Shown piece by piece: positions 12,852-25,982 of a DNA stretch of 64,000 nucleotides (positions are counted from its first letter, which is position 1; the number at the start of each line of letters is the position of its first letter). Position numbers and translations under genes: made by a program. This stretch comes from Nomia melanderi. Lineage: Eukaryota > Arthropoda > Insecta > Hymenoptera > Halictidae. The stretch lies in NCBI RefSeq assembly GCF_051020985.1, contig NC_134999.1, positions 8,370,001-8,434,000 of the forward strand, in the 5' to 3' direction. The notes under the pieces are model-generated. The model was not told the DNA's origin, made no database searches, and saw only the letters and a list, made by a program, of their open reading frames with translations.

Positions 12852-14320
12852 TTTAGACTTGGTCCCTATGAGATCTCGTCCTGGAGTCCCATCACTGCTA
12901 AGTCAAATGGCTACACCGGACCTTCCTGGCAATTCTGCCCGACGGAATCCAAGTTTTCCACTTTGGCAACCTGGTTTGTATAGTCTAAAGTCATTTTCGA
13001 CCAAAAGTATCCAGACCTTCCCATCGGTCAGCCGGATGTAGCCTTAGTCCCTATGAGATCTCGTCCTGGAGTCCCATCACTGCTAAGTCAAATGGCTTCT
13101 CCCGACCTTCCTGGCAACTCTGCCCGACGGAATCCAAGTTTTGCACTTTGGAAACCTGGATTGTATAGTCTAAACTCAATTTCGACAACAAGTATCCCGA
13201 CCTTCCCATCGGTCAGCCGGATGTATCCTAGGTCCCTATGAGACCTCTCCCTGGTGTCCAATCACTGCTAAGTCAAATGGCTTCCCCCGACCTTCCTGCC
13301 AATTCTGGCCGACGGAATCCAAGTTTTCCACTTTGAAAACCTGGTTTGTATAGTCTAAAGTCAATTTCGACCAAAAGTATCCCGACCTTCCCATCGGTCA
13401 GCCGGATGTAGCCTTGGTCCCTATGAGATCTCGTCCTGGAGTCTTTTCACTGCTAAGTCAAATAGCTACACCCGACCTTCCTGGCAATTCTGGCCGACGG
13501 AATCCAAGTTTTCCACTTTGGCAACCTGGTTTGTATAGTCTAAAGTCAATTTCGACCAAAAGTATCCCGAACTTCCCATCGGGCAGCCGGATGTAGCCTT
13601 GGTCCCTATGAGACCTCGTCCTGGAGTCCCATCACTGCTAAATCAAATGTCTACCACCGACCTTCCTGGCAATTCTGCCCGACGGAATCCAAGTTTTGCA
13701 CTTTGGAAACCTGGATTGTATAGTGTAAAGTCAATTAAGACCAAAAGTATCGCGAACTTCCCATCGGTCAGCCGGATGTAGCCTTGGTCCCTATGAAACC
13801 TCGTCCTGGACTCCCATCACAGCTAATTCAAATGGCTACCACCGACCTTCCTGGCAATTCTGCCCGACAGAATCCAAGTTTTGCTCTTTGGAAACCTGGT
13901 TTGTATAGTCTAAAGTCATTTTCGACCAAAAGTATCCCGACCTTCCCATCGGTCAGCCGGATGTAGCCTTGGAACCTATGAGACCTCGTCCTGGAGTCCC
14001 ATCACTGCTAAGTCAAATGACTACCCCCGACCTTCCTGGCAATTCTGCCCCAACGGAATGTAAGTTTTCCACTTTGGAAACCTGGATTGTATAGTCTAAA
14101 GTCAATTTCGACCAAAAGTATCCCGACCTTCCCATCGGTCAGCCGGATGTAGCCTTGGTCCCTATGAGACCTCGCCCTGTTGTCCAATCACTGCTAAGTC
14201 AAATGGCTTTCCCCGACCTTCCTGGCAATTCTGGCCGACGGAATCCAAGTTTTCCACTTTGGAAACCCGGATTGTATAGCCTAAAGTCAATTTCGACCAA
14301 AAGTATCCCGACCTTCCCAT
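12852..14320 (+). repeat. Satellite monomers, no long duplicate noticed
   Basis: About eight monomers of the common family. I did not find a partner block longer than about one monomer for this stretch. It holds no gene or other element. Single-copy variants include gtaaagtcaattaagacc near 13,725 and gccccaacggaatg near 14,047. Confidence 0.7.
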
Positions 14321-14324
14321 CGGT

Positions 14325-14758
14325 CAGTCGGATGAAGCCTTCGTCCCTATGATACATCGTCCTGGAGTCCCATCACTGCTATGTCAAATGGATACCCCCG
14401 ACCTTCCTGGCAATTCCGGCCGACGGAATCCAAGTTTTCCACTTTGGAAACCTGGTTTGTATAGTCTAAAGTCAATTTCGACCAAAAGTATCCCGACTTT
14501 CCCATCGGTCAGCCGGATGAAGCCCTGGTCCCTATGAGACCTCGCCCTGGAGTCCAATCACTGCTAAGTAAAATGGCTACCCCCGACCTTCCTGGCAATT
14601 CTGCCCGACGGAATCCAAGTTTTGCACTTTGGAATACTGGATTGTATAGTCTAAAGTCAATTTCGACCAAAAGTATCCGGAACTTCACCTCGGTCAGCCG
14701 GATGTAGCCTTGGTCCCTATGAGACCTCGCCCTGGTGTCCAATCACTGCTAAGTCAAA
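14325..14758 (+). repeat. Duplicated block D3, copy 1 (offset 2,774 bp)
   Basis: This pairs with about 17,099-17,532, fifteen monomers on. Shared variants include aaatggatacccccgacc, cggatgaagccctggtccc, gctaagtaaaatggc and gtatccggaacttcacctcgg. The copies differ by scattered single bases, for example gatacatcg against gagacatcg. Confidence 0.78.
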
Positions 14759-15926
14759 TGACTACCCCCGACCTTCCTGGCAATTCCGGCCGACGGAATC
14801 CAAGTTTACCACTTTGGCAACCTGGTTTGTATAGTCTAAAGTCAATTTCGACCAAAAGTATCCGGAACTTCACCTCGGTCAGCCGGATGTAGCCTTGGTC
14901 CCTATGAGACCTCGCCCTGGTGTCCAATCACTGCTAAGTCAAATGACTACCCCCGACCTTCCTGGCAATTCCGGCCGACGGAATCCAAGTTTTCCACTTT
15001 GGAAACCTGGATTGTATAGTCTAAGGTCAACTTCGACCAAAAGTATCCCGACCTTCCCATCGGTCAGCCGGATGTAGCCTTGGTCCCTATGAGATCTCGT
15101 CCTGGAGTCCCATCACTGGAAAGTCAAAAGGTTTCCCCCGACCGTCCTGGCACTTCTGGCCGACGGAATCCAAGTTTTCCACTTTGGCAACCTGGTTTGT
15201 ATAGTCTAAAGTCATTTTCGACCAAAAGTATCCAGACCTGCCCATCGGTCAGCCGGATGTAGCCTTGGTCCCTATGAAAATTCGCCCTGGTGTCCAATCA
15301 CTGCTAAGTCAAAAGGTTTCCCCCGACCGTCCTGGCACTTCTGGCCGACGGAATCCAAGTTTTGCACTTTGGAAACCTGGATTGTATAGTCTAAAGTCAA
15401 TTTCGATCAAAAGTATCCCGACCTTCCCATCGGTCAGCCGGATGTAGCCTTGGTCCCTATGTGACCTCGTCCTGGAGTCCCATCACAGCTAAGTCAAATG
15501 GCTCCCCCGACATTCCTGGCAATACCGTCCGACGGAATCCAAGTTTTCAACTTTGGAAACCTGGTTTGTATAGTCTAAAGTCAATTTCGACCAAAAGTAT
15601 GCCGAACTTCACATCGGTCAGCCGGATGTAGCCTTGGCCCCTATGAGACCTCGCCTTGGGGTCCAATCACTGCTAAGTCAAATGGCTACCCCCGACCTTC
15701 CTGGCAATTCTGCCCGACGGAATCCAAGTTTTCTACTTTGGAAGCCTGGTTTGTATAGTCTAAAGTCAATTTCGACTAAAAGTATCCCGATCCACCCATC
15801 GTTCAGCCGGATGTAGCCTTCGTCCCTATGAGACATCGTCCTGGAGTCACATCACTGCTAAGTCAAATGGCTACCCCCGACCTTCCTGGCAATTCTGCCC
15901 GAAGGAATCCAAGTTTTCCACTTTGG

Positions 15927-17080
15927 AAACCTGGATTGTATAGTTTAAGGTCAATTTCGACCAAAAGTATCCCGTCCTTCCCATCGGTCTGCCGGATGTA
16001 GCCTTGGTCCCTATCTGATCTCGTCCTGGAGTCCCATCACTGCTAAGTCAAATGGCTACCCCCGACCTTCCTGGCAATTCTGGCCGACGGAATCCAAGTT
16101 TTCCACATTGGCAACCTGGTTTGTATAGTCTAAAGTCATTTTCGACCAAATGTATCCAGACCTTCCCATCTGTCAGCCGGATGTAGCCTTGGTCCCTATG
16201 AGACCTCGCCCTGGTGTCCAATCACTGGTAAGTCAAATGACTACCCCCGACCTTCCTGGCAATTCTGGCCGACGGAATCCAAGTTTTCCGCTTTGGAAAC
16301 CTGGTTTGTATAGTCTAAAGTCAATTTCGACCAAAAGTATCCCGACCTTCCCATCGGTCAGCCGGATGTAGCCTTGGTCCCTATGAGTCCTCGCCCTGGA
16401 GTCCCATCACTGCTAAGTCAAATGGCTTCCCCCGACCTTCCTGGCAATTCTGGCCGACGGAATCCAAGTTTTCCACTTTGGAAACCTGGTTTGTATAGTC
16501 TAAAGTCAATTTCGGCCAAAAGTATCCCGACCTTCCCATCGGTCAGCCGGATGTAGCCTTGGTCCCTATGAGTCCTCGCCCTGGAGTCCCATCACAGCTA
16601 AGTCAAATGGCTTCCCCCGACCTTCCTGGCAATTCTGGCCGACGGAATCCAAGTTTTGCACTTTGGAAACCTGGATTGTATAGTTTAAGGTCAATTTCGA
16701 CCAAAAGTATCCCGTCCTTCCCATCGGTCTGCCGGATGTAGCCTTGGTCCCTATGTGATCTCGTCCTGGAGTCCCATCACTGCTAAGTCAAATGGCTACC
16801 CCCGACCTTCCTGGCAATTCTGGCCGACGGAATCCAAGTTTTCCACATTGGCAACCTGGTTTGTATAGTCTAAAGTCATTTTCGACCAAATGTATCCAGA
16901 CCTTCCCATCTGTCAGCCGGATGTAGCCTTGGTCCCTATGAGACCTCGCCCTGGTGTCCAATCACTGGTAAGTCAAATGACTACCCCCGACCTTCCTGGC
17001 AATTCTGGCCGACGGAATCCAAGTTTTCCGCTTTGGAAACCTGGTTTGTATAGTCTAAAGTCAGTTTCGACCAAAAGTAT
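15927..17080 (+). repeat. Duplication at 740 bp (4 monomers)
   Basis: About 15,927-16,340 and 16,667-17,080 match nearly perfectly at 740 bp. Markers are cccgtccttcccatcggtct, ccacattggcaacc, ccaaatgtatccagacc, catctgtcagccgg, atcactggtaagtc and ttttccgctttgg. The two monomers between the matching parts (16,374-16,741) carry the allele atgagtcctcgccctggag instead. Confidence 0.83.
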
Positions 17081-17782
17081 CCCGACCTTCCAATCGGTCA
17101 GTCGGATGTAGCCTTCGTCCCTATGAGACATCGTCCTGGAGTCCCATCACTGCTAAGTCAAATGGATACCCCCGACCTTCCTGGCAATTCCGGCCGCCGG
17201 AATCCAAGTTTTCCACTTTGGAAACCTGGTTTGTATAGTCTAAAGTCAATTTCGACCAAAAGTATCCCGACCTTCCCATCGGTCAGCCGGATGAAGCCCT
17301 GGTCCCTACGAGACCTCGCCCTGGAGTCCAATCACTGCTAAGTAAAATGGCTACCCCCGACCTTCCTGGCAATTCTGCCCCACGGAATGCAAGTTTTGCA
17401 CTTTGGATAACTGGATTGTATAGTCTAAAGTCAATTTCGACCAAAAGTATCCGGAACTTCACCTCGGTCAGCCGGATGTAGCCTTGGTCCCTATGAGACC
17501 TCGCCCTGGTGTCCAATCACTGCTAAGTCAAATGGCTACCCCCGACCTTCTGGCAATTCTGGCCGACGGAATCCAAGTTTTCCACTTTCGAAATCTGGAT
17601 TGTTTAGTCTAAAGTCAATTTCGATCAAAAGTATCCCGACCTTCCAATCGGTCAGCCGGATGTAGCCTTCGTCCCTATGAGACATCGTTCTGGAGTCCCA
17701 TCACTGCTAAGTCAAATGGCTACCCCCGATATTCCTGGCAATTCTGCCCGACCGAAACCAAGTTTTCCACTTTGAAAACCTG

Positions 17783-20210
17783 GCTTGTATAGTGTAAAGT
17801 CATTTTCGACCAAAAGTATCCCGAACTTCCCATCGGTCAGCCGGATGTAGCCTTGGAACCTATGAGACCTCGTCCTGGAGTCCCATCACTGCTAAGTCAA
17901 GTGACTACCCCCGACCTTCCTGGCAATTCTGCCAGACGGAGCCCAAGTTTTCTACTTTGGAAACCTGGTTTGTATAGTCTAAAGTCAATTTCGACCAAAA
18001 GTATCCCGACCTTCCCATCGGTCAGCCGGATGTAGCCTTGGACCCTGTGAGTCCTCGCCCTGGTGTCCAATCACTGCTAAGTCAAATGGCTACCCCCACC
18101 ATCCGGGCAATTCTGGCCGACGGAATCCAAGTTTTCCACTTTGGAAACCATGCTTGTTTAGTCTAAAGTTAATTTCGACCAAAAGTATCCCGAACTTCCC
18201 ATCGGTCAGTCGGATGTAGCCTTGGAACCTATGAGACCTCGTCCTGGAGTCCCAGCACTGCTAAGTCAAATGGCTACCCCCGACATTCCTGGCAATTCTG
18301 CCCGACGGAATCCTAGTTTTGCACTTTGGAAACCTGGATTGTATAGTCTAAAGTCAATTTCGACCAAAAGTATCCCAACCATCCCATCGGTCAGCTGGAT
18401 GTAGCCTTGGATCCTATGAGACCTCGTCCAGGAGTCCCATCACAGCTCAGTCAAATGTTTCCCCTGACATTCCTGGCAATACCGGATGACGGAATCCAAG
18501 TTATCTACTTTGGAAACCTGGATTGTATAGGCTAAAGTCAATTTCGACCAAAAGTATCCCGAACTTCCCATCGGTCAGCAGGATGTAGCCTTGGTCCCTA
18601 TGAGACCTCTCCCTGGTGTCCAATCACTTCTAAGTCATATGGCTTCCCCCGACATTCCTGGCAATTCTGGCCGACGGAATCCAAGTTTTCCACTTTGCCA
18701 ACCTGGTTTGTATAGTCTAAAGTCAATTTCGACCAAAAGTATCCCGAACTTCCCATCGGTCAGCAGGATGTAGCCTTGGAACCTATGAGACCTCGCCTTG
18801 GTGTCCAATCACTGCTAAGTCAAATGACTCCCCCGACCTTCCTGGCAATTCCGGCCGACGGAATCCAAGTTTTGCACTTTGGAAACCTGGATTGTATAGT
18901 CTAAAGTCAATTTCGACCAAAAGTATCCCGACCTTCCCATCGGTCAGCCGGATGTAGCCTTTGTCCCTATGAGACCTCGTCCTGGAGTCCCATCACTGCT
19001 AAGTCAAATGGCTACCCCCGACCTTCCTGGCAATTCTGCCCGACGGAATCCCAGTTTTCCTCTTTAGAAACCTGGATGGTATAGGCTAAAGTCAATTTCG
19101 ACCAAAAGTATCCCGAACTTCCCATCGGTCAGCCGGATGTAGTCTTGGTCCCTATGAGACCTCGCCATGGTGTCCAATCACTGCTAAGTCAAATGACTAC
19201 CCCCGACCTTCCTGGCAATTCTGCCCGACGGAATCCAAGTTTTGCACTTTGGAAACCTGGTTTGGATAGTCTAAAGTCAATTTCGACTAAAAGTATCCCG
19301 ACCTTCCCATCGGTCAGCCGGATGTAGCCTGGGTCCCTATGAGATCTCGTCCTGGAGTCCCATCACTGCTAAGTCAAATGGCTACCCCCGACCTTCCTGG
19401 CAATTCTGCCCGACGGAATCCAAGTTTTGCACTTTGGAAGCCTGGATTGTATAGTCTAAAGTCATTTTCGACCAAAAGTATCCAGACCTTCCAATCGGTC
19501 AGCCGGTTGTAGCCTTGGTCCCTATGAGACCTCGCCCTGGTGTCCAATCACTGCTATGTCAAATGGCTACCCACGACATCCCTGGCAATTCTGCCAGACG
19601 GAATCCAAGTATTGCACTTTGGAAACCTGGTTTGTATAGTCTAAAGTCAATTTCGACCAAGAGTATCCCGACCTTCCCATCGGTCAGCCGGATGTAGCCT
19701 TGGTCCCTATGAGACCTCTCCCTGGTGTCCAATCACTGCTAAGTCAAATGGCTTCCTCCGACCTTCCTGGCAATTCTGGCCAACGGAATCCAAGTTTTCC
19801 ACTTTGGAAACCTGGTTTGTATAGCCTAAAGTCATTTTAGACCAAAAGTATCCAGACCTTCCCATCGGACAGCCGGATTTAGCCTTGGTCCCTATGAGAT
19901 CTCGTCCTGGAGTCCCATCACTGCTAAGTCAAATGGCTACACCCGACCTTCCTGGCAATTCTGGCCGACGGAATCCATGTTTTCCACCTTGGAAACCTGT
20001 TTTGTATAGTCTAAATTCAATTTCGACCAAAAGTATCCCGAACTTCCCATAGGTCAGCCGGATGTAGCCTTGGTCCCTATGAGACCTCGCCCTGGTGTCC
20101 AATCACTGCTAAGTCAAACGAATACCCCCGACCTTCATGGCAATTCTGCCCGACGGTATCCAAGTTTTCCACTTTGGAAACCTGGATTGTATAGTCTAAA
20201 GTCAATTTCG
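17783..20210 (+). repeat. 2.43-kb duplicated block D4, copy 1
   Basis: About 13 monomers match 20,740-23,167 at a constant offset of 2,957 bp (16 monomers). I noticed about eight single-base differences, so identity is near 99.7%. Markers shared only by the two copies include ccccaccatccgggcaattc, ccggatgacggaatcc, tttgccaacctgg, cctggatggtataggc, cataggtcagccgg and gtcaaacgaataccccc. One 2-monomer stretch (about 18,591-18,880) has a further relative at 38,553-38,840. Confidence 0.9.
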
Positions 20211-20739
20211 GCCAAAAGTATCCCGACCTTCCCATCGGTCAGCCGGATGTAGCCTTGGTCCCTATGAGTCCTCGCCCTGGAGTCCCATCACTGCTAAGTC
20301 AAATGGCTTCCCCCGACCTTCCTGGCAATTCTGGCCGACGGAATCCAAGTTTTGCACTTTGGAAACCTGGATTGTATAGTCTAAAGTCAATATCGACCAA
20401 AAGTATCCCGACCTTCCCATCGGTCAGCCGGATGTAGCCTTGGTCCCTATGAGACCTCGCCCTGGTGTCCAATCACTGCTAAGTCAAATGGCTACACCCG
20501 ACCTTCCTCGCAATTCTGGCCGACGGAATCCAAGTTTTCCACTTTGGAAACCTGGATTGTTTAGTCTAAAGTCAGTTTCGACCAAAAGTATCCCGACCTT
20601 CCCATCGGTCAGTCGGATGTAGCCTTCGTCCCTATGAGACATCGTCCTGGAGTCCCATCACTGCTAAGTCAAATGGATACCCCCGACCTTCCTGGCAATT
20701 CCGGCCGCCGGAATCCAAGTTTTCCACTTTGGAAACCAT
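20211..20739 (+). repeat. Spacer monomers between the D4 copies, mosaic origin
   Basis: Roughly three monomers separate the two 2.43-kb copies. They are not part of that duplication. Their last part (about 20,612-20,735) matches 17,101-17,224 at offset 3,511 bp, including the rare ttccggccgccggaatcc; their first part resembles the monomers at 16,374-16,741 (atgagtcctcgccctggag). The spacer thus looks stitched from sequence lying just left of copy 1. Confidence 0.72.
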
Positions 20740-23167
20740 GCTTGTATAGTGTAAAGTCATTTTCGACCAAAAGTATCCCGAACTTCCCATCGGTCAGCCG
20801 GATGTAGCCTTGGAACCTATGAGACCTCGTCCTGGAGTCCCATCACTGCTAAGTCAAGTGACTACCCCCTACCTTCCTGGCAATTCTGCCAGACGGAGCC
20901 CAAGTTTTCTACTTTGGAAACCTGGTTTGTATAGTCTAAAGTCAATTTCGACCAAAAGTATCCCGACCTTCCCATCGGTCAGCCGGATGTAGCCTTGGAC
21001 CCTGTGAGTCCTCGCCCTGGTGTCCAATCACTGCTAAGTCAAATGGCTACCCCCACCATCCGGGCAATTCTGGCCGACGGAATCCAAGTTTTCCACTTTG
21101 GAAACCATGCTTGTTTAGTCTAAAGTTAATTTCGACCAAAAGTATCCCGAACTTCCCATCGGTCAGTCGGATGTAGCCTTGGAACCTATGAGACCTCGTC
21201 CTGGAGTCCCATCACTGCTAAGTCAAATGGCTACCCCCGACATTCCTGGCAATTCTGCCCGACGGAATCCTAGTTTTGCACTTTGGAAACCTGGATTGTA
21301 TAGTCTAAAGTCAATTTCGACCAAAAGTATCCCAACCATCCCATCGGTCAGCTGGATGTAGCCTTGGATCCTATGAGACCTCGTCCAGGAGTCCCATCAC
21401 AGCTCAGTCAAATGTTTCCCCTGACATTCCTGGCAATACCGGATGACGGAATCCAAGTTATCTACTTTGGAAACCTGGATTGTATAGGCTAAAGTCAATT
21501 TCGACCAAAAGTATCCCGAACTTCCCATCGGTCAGCAGGATGTAGCCTTGGTCCCTATGAGACCTCTCCCTGGTTTCCAATCACTTCTAAGTCATATGGC
21601 TTCCCCCGACATTCCTGGCAATTCTGGCCGACGGAATCCAAGTTTTCCACTTTGCCAACCTGGTTTGTATAGTCTAAAGTCAATTTCGACCAAAAGTATC
21701 CCGAACTTCCCATCGGTCAGCAGGATGTAGCCTTGGAACCTATGAGACCTCGCCTTGGTGTCCAATCACTGCTAAGTCAAATGACTCCCCCGACCTTCCT
21801 GGCAATTCCGGCCGACGGAATCCAAGTTTTGCACTTTGGAAACCTGGATTGTATAGTCTAAAGTCAATTTCGACCAAAAGTATCCCGACCTTCCCATCGG
21901 TCAGCCGGATGTAGCCTTTGTCCCTATGAGACCTCGTCCTGGAGTCCCATCACAGCTAAGTCAAATGGCTACCCCCGACCTTCCTGGCAATTCTGCCCGA
22001 CGGAATCCAAGTTTTCCTCTTTAGAAACCTGGATGGTATAGGCTAAAGTCAATTTCGACCAAAAGTATCCCGAACTTCCCATCGGTCAGCCGGATGTAGT
22101 CTTGGTCCCTATGAGACCTCGCCATGGTGTCCAATCACTGCTAAGTCAAATGACTACCCCCGACCTTCCTGGCAATTCTGCCCGACGGAATCCAAGTTTT
22201 GCACTTTGGAAACCTGGTTTGGATAGTCTAAAGTCAATTTCGACTAAAAGTATCCCGACCTTCCCATCGGTCAGCCGGATGTAGCCTGGGTCCCTATGAG
22301 ATCTCGTCCTGGAGTCCCATCACTGCTAAGTCAAATGGCTACCCCCGACCTTCCTGGCAATTCTGCCCGACGGAATCCAAGTTTTGCACTTTGGAAGCCT
22401 GGATTGTATAGTCTAAAGTCATTTTCGACCAAAAGTATCCAGACCTTCCAATCGGTCAGCCGGATGTAGCCTTGGTCCCTATGAGACCTCGCCCTGGTGT
22501 CCAATCACTGCTATGTCAAATGGCTACCCACGACATCCCTGGCAATTCTGCCCGACGGAATCCAAGTATTGCACTTTGGAAACCTGGTTTGTATAGTCTA
22601 AAGTCAATTTCGACCAAGAGTATCCCGACCTTCCCATCGGTCAGCCGGATGTAGCCTTGGTCCCTATGAGACCTCTCCCTGGTGTCCAATCACTGCTAAG
22701 TCAAATGGCTTCCACCGACCTTCCTGGCAATTCTGGCCAACGGAATCCAAGTTTTCCACTTTGGAAACCTGGTTTGTATAGCCTAAAGTCATTTTAGACC
22801 AAAAGTATCCAGACCTTCCCATCGGACAGCCGGATTTAGCCTTGGTCCCTATGAGATCTCGTCCTGGAGTCCCATCACTGCTAAGTCAAATGGCTACACC
22901 CGACCTTCCTGGCAATTCTGGCCGACGGAATCCATGTTTTCCACCTTGGAAACCTGTTTTGTATAGTCTAAATTCAATTTCGACCAAAAGTATCCCGAAC
23001 TTCCCATAGGTCAGCCGGATGTAGCCTTGGTCCCTATGAGACCTCGCCCTGGTGTCCAATCACTGCTAAGTCAAACGAATACCCCCGACCTTCATGGCAA
23101 TTCTGCCCGACGGTATCCAAGTTTTCCACTTTGGAAACCTGGATTGTATAGTCTAAAGTCAATTTCG
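20740..23167 (+). repeat. 2.43-kb duplicated block D4, copy 2
   Basis: This is the partner of 17,783-20,210 at 2,957 bp, colinear throughout with no indel I could see. Differences noticed include ctacc for cgacc near 20,870, catcac for cagcac near 21,210, tttcc for tgtcc near 21,574 and ccaccgacc for cctccgacc near 22,712. Beyond about 23,167 it runs into a different haplotype. Confidence 0.9.
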
Positions 23168-23460
23168 ACCAAAATTATCCCGACGTTCCCATCCGTCAGC
23201 CGGATGTAGCCTTGGTCCCTATGAGACCTCGACCTGGGGCCCATCACAGCTAAGTCAAATGGCTCCCCCCGACCTTCCTGGCACTTCTGACCGACGGAAT
23301 CCAAGTTTTCCACTTTGGAAACCTGGATTGTATTGTCTAAAGTCATTTTCGACAAAAAGTATCCAGGCCTTCCCATCGGTCAGCCGGATGTAGCCTTGGT
23401 CCCTATGAGATCTCGTCCTGGAGTCCAATCACAGCTAAGTCAAATGGCTACCCCCGACCT

Positions 23461-24318
23461 TCCTGGCAATTCTGGCCGACGGAATCCAAGTTTTCCACTT
23501 TGGCAACCTGGCTTGTATAGTCTAAAGTCAATTTCGACCAAAAGTATTCCGAACTTCACTACGGTCAGCGGGATGTAGCCTTGGAACCTATGAGACCTCG
23601 TCCTGGAGTCCCATCACTGCTAAGTCAAATGGCTACCCCCGACCTTCCTGGCAATTCTGGAGGACGGAATCCAAGTTTTCCACTTTGGCAACCTGGTTTG
23701 TATAGTCTAAAGCCATTTTCGACCAAAAGTATCCAGACCGTCCCATCGGTCAGCCGGATGTAGCCTTGGTCCCTATGAGACCTCGCCCTGGTGTCCAATC
23801 ACTGCTAAGTCAAATGGCTACCCCCGACCTTCCTGGCTATTCCAGCCGACGGAATCGCAGTTTTCCACTTTGGAAACCTGGTTTGTATAGTCTAAAGTCA
23901 TTTTTGACCAAAAGTATCCCGACGTTCCCATCGGTCGGCCGGATGTAGCCTTGGAACCTATGAGACCTCGTCCTGGAGTCCAATCACTGCTATGTCCAAT
24001 GGTTTCCCCCGACATTCCTGGCAATTCTGGCCGACGGAATCCAAGTTTTCCACTTTGGCAACCTGGTTTGTATAGTATAAAGCCATTTTCGACCAAAAGT
24101 ATCCAGACCTTCCCATCGGTCAGCCGGATGTAGCCTTGGTCCCTGTGAGATCTCGTCCTGGAGTCCCATCACTGCTAAGTCAAATGGCTTCCCCCGAGCT
24201 TCCTGGCAATTCTGCCCGACGGAATCCAAGTTTTCCACTTCGGAAACCTGGATTGTATAGTCTAAAGGCAATTTCGACCAAAAGTATCCCGACCTTCCCA
24301 TCGGTCAGCCGGATGTAG
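23461..24318 (+). repeat. Four-copy block D6, copy 1
   Basis: This 4-5 monomer block recurs at 25,125-25,982 (offset 1,664 bp), 33,254-34,296 (with one internal monomer doubled) and, more diverged, 34,446-35,230. Markers are cagcgggatgtagcc, tctggaggacggaatcc, ctaaagccattttcgacc, ggtcggccggatg, tgctatgtccaatgg and agtataaagcc. Copy 1 has a private cattttt near 23,900, where copies 2 and 3 have catttt. Confidence 0.83.
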
Positions 24319-25124
24319 CCTTCGTCACTATGAGAGATCGTCCTGGAGTCCCAATACTGCTAAGTCAAATGGCTACCCACGACATTCCTGGCAATTCTGC
24401 CCGACGGAATCCAAGTATTGCACTTTGGAAACCTGGATTGTATAGTCTAAAGTCAATTTCGACCATAAGTATCCAGACCCTCCCATCGGTCAGCCGGATG
24501 TAGCCTTGGTTCCTATGAGACCTCTCCCTGGTGTCCAATCACTGCTAAGTCAAATGGCTTCCCCCGACCTTCATGGCAATTCTGCCCGACGGAATCCAAG
24601 TTTTCCACTCTGGAAACCTGGATTGTATAGTCTAAAGTCAATTTCGACTAAAAGTATCCCGACCTTCCCATCGGTCAGCCGGATGTAGCCTTGGTCCCTA
24701 TGGGACCTCTCCCTGGTGTCCAATCACTTCTAAGTCAAATGGCTTCCCCCGACCTTCCTGGCAATTCTGGCCGACGGAATCCAAGTTTTCCACTTTGGAA
24801 ACCTGGTTTGTATAGTCTAAAGTCAATTTCGAACAAAAGTATCCCGACCTTCCCATCGGTCAGCCGGATGTAGCCTTCGTCCCTATGAGACATCCTCCTG
24901 GAGTCCCATCACTGCTATGTCAAATGGCTACCCACGACATTCCTGGCAATTCTGCCCGACGGAGTCCAAGTTTTCCACTTTGGAAACCTGGTTTGTATAG
25001 TCTAAAGTCAATTTCGACCAAAAGTATCCCGACCTTCCCACCGGTCTGCCGGATGTAGCCTTCGTCCCTATGAGACCTCGACCTGGGGCCCATCACAGCT
25101 AAGTCAAATGGCTCCCCCCGACCT

Positions 25125-25982
25125 TCCTGGCAATTCTGGCCGACGGAATCCAAGTTTTCCACTTTGGCAACCTGGCTTGTATAGTCTAAAGTCAATTTCG
25201 ACCAAAAGTATTCCGAACTTCACTACGGTCAGCGGGATGTAGCCTTGGAACCTATGAGACCTCGTCCTGGAGTCCCATCACTGCTAAGTCAAATGGCTAC
25301 CCCCGACCTTCCTGGCAATTCTGGAGGACGGAATCCAAGTTTTCCACTTTGGCAACCTGGTTTGTATAGTCTAAAGCCATTTTCGACCAAAAGTATCCAG
25401 ACCGTCCCATCGGTCAGCCGGATGTAGCCTTGGTCCCTATGAGACCTCGCCCTGGTGTCCAATCACTGCTAAGTCAAATGGCTACCCCCGACCTTCCTGG
25501 CTATTCCAGCCGACGGCATCGCAGTTTTCCACTTTGGAAACCTGGTTTGTATAGTCTAAAGTCATTTTCGACCAAAAGTATCCCGACGTTCCCATCGGTC
25601 GGCCGGATGTAGCCTTGGAACCTATGAGACCTCGTCCTGGAGTCCAATCACTGCTATGTCCAATGGTTTCCCCCGACATTCCTGGCAATTCTGGCCGACG
25701 GAATCCAAGTTTTCCACTTTGGCAACCTGGTTTGTATAGTATAAAGCCATTTTCGACCAAAAGTATCCAGACCTTCCCATCGATCAGCCGGATGTAGCCT
25801 TGGTCCCTGTGAGATCTCGTCCTGGAGTCCCATCTCTGCTAAGTCAAATGGCTTCCCCCGAGCTTCCTGGCAATTCTGCCCGACGGAATCCAAGTTTTCC
25901 ACTTCGGAAACCTGGATTGTATAGTCTAAAGGCAATTTCGACCAAAAGTATCCCGACCTTCCCATCGGTCAGCCGGATGTAG
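25125..25982 (+). repeat. Four-copy block D6, copy 2
   Basis: Copy 2 matches copy 1 at 1,664 bp and copy 3 at 8,129-8,314 bp. It shares ccgacggcatcgcag and catctctgctaag with copy 3 but not copy 1 (ccgacggaatcgcag, catcactgctaag). Copies 2 and 3 are therefore closer to each other than copy 2 is to its neighbour. Its left edge joins to cgacctggggccc near 25,079, a mosaic junction. Confidence 0.82.
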
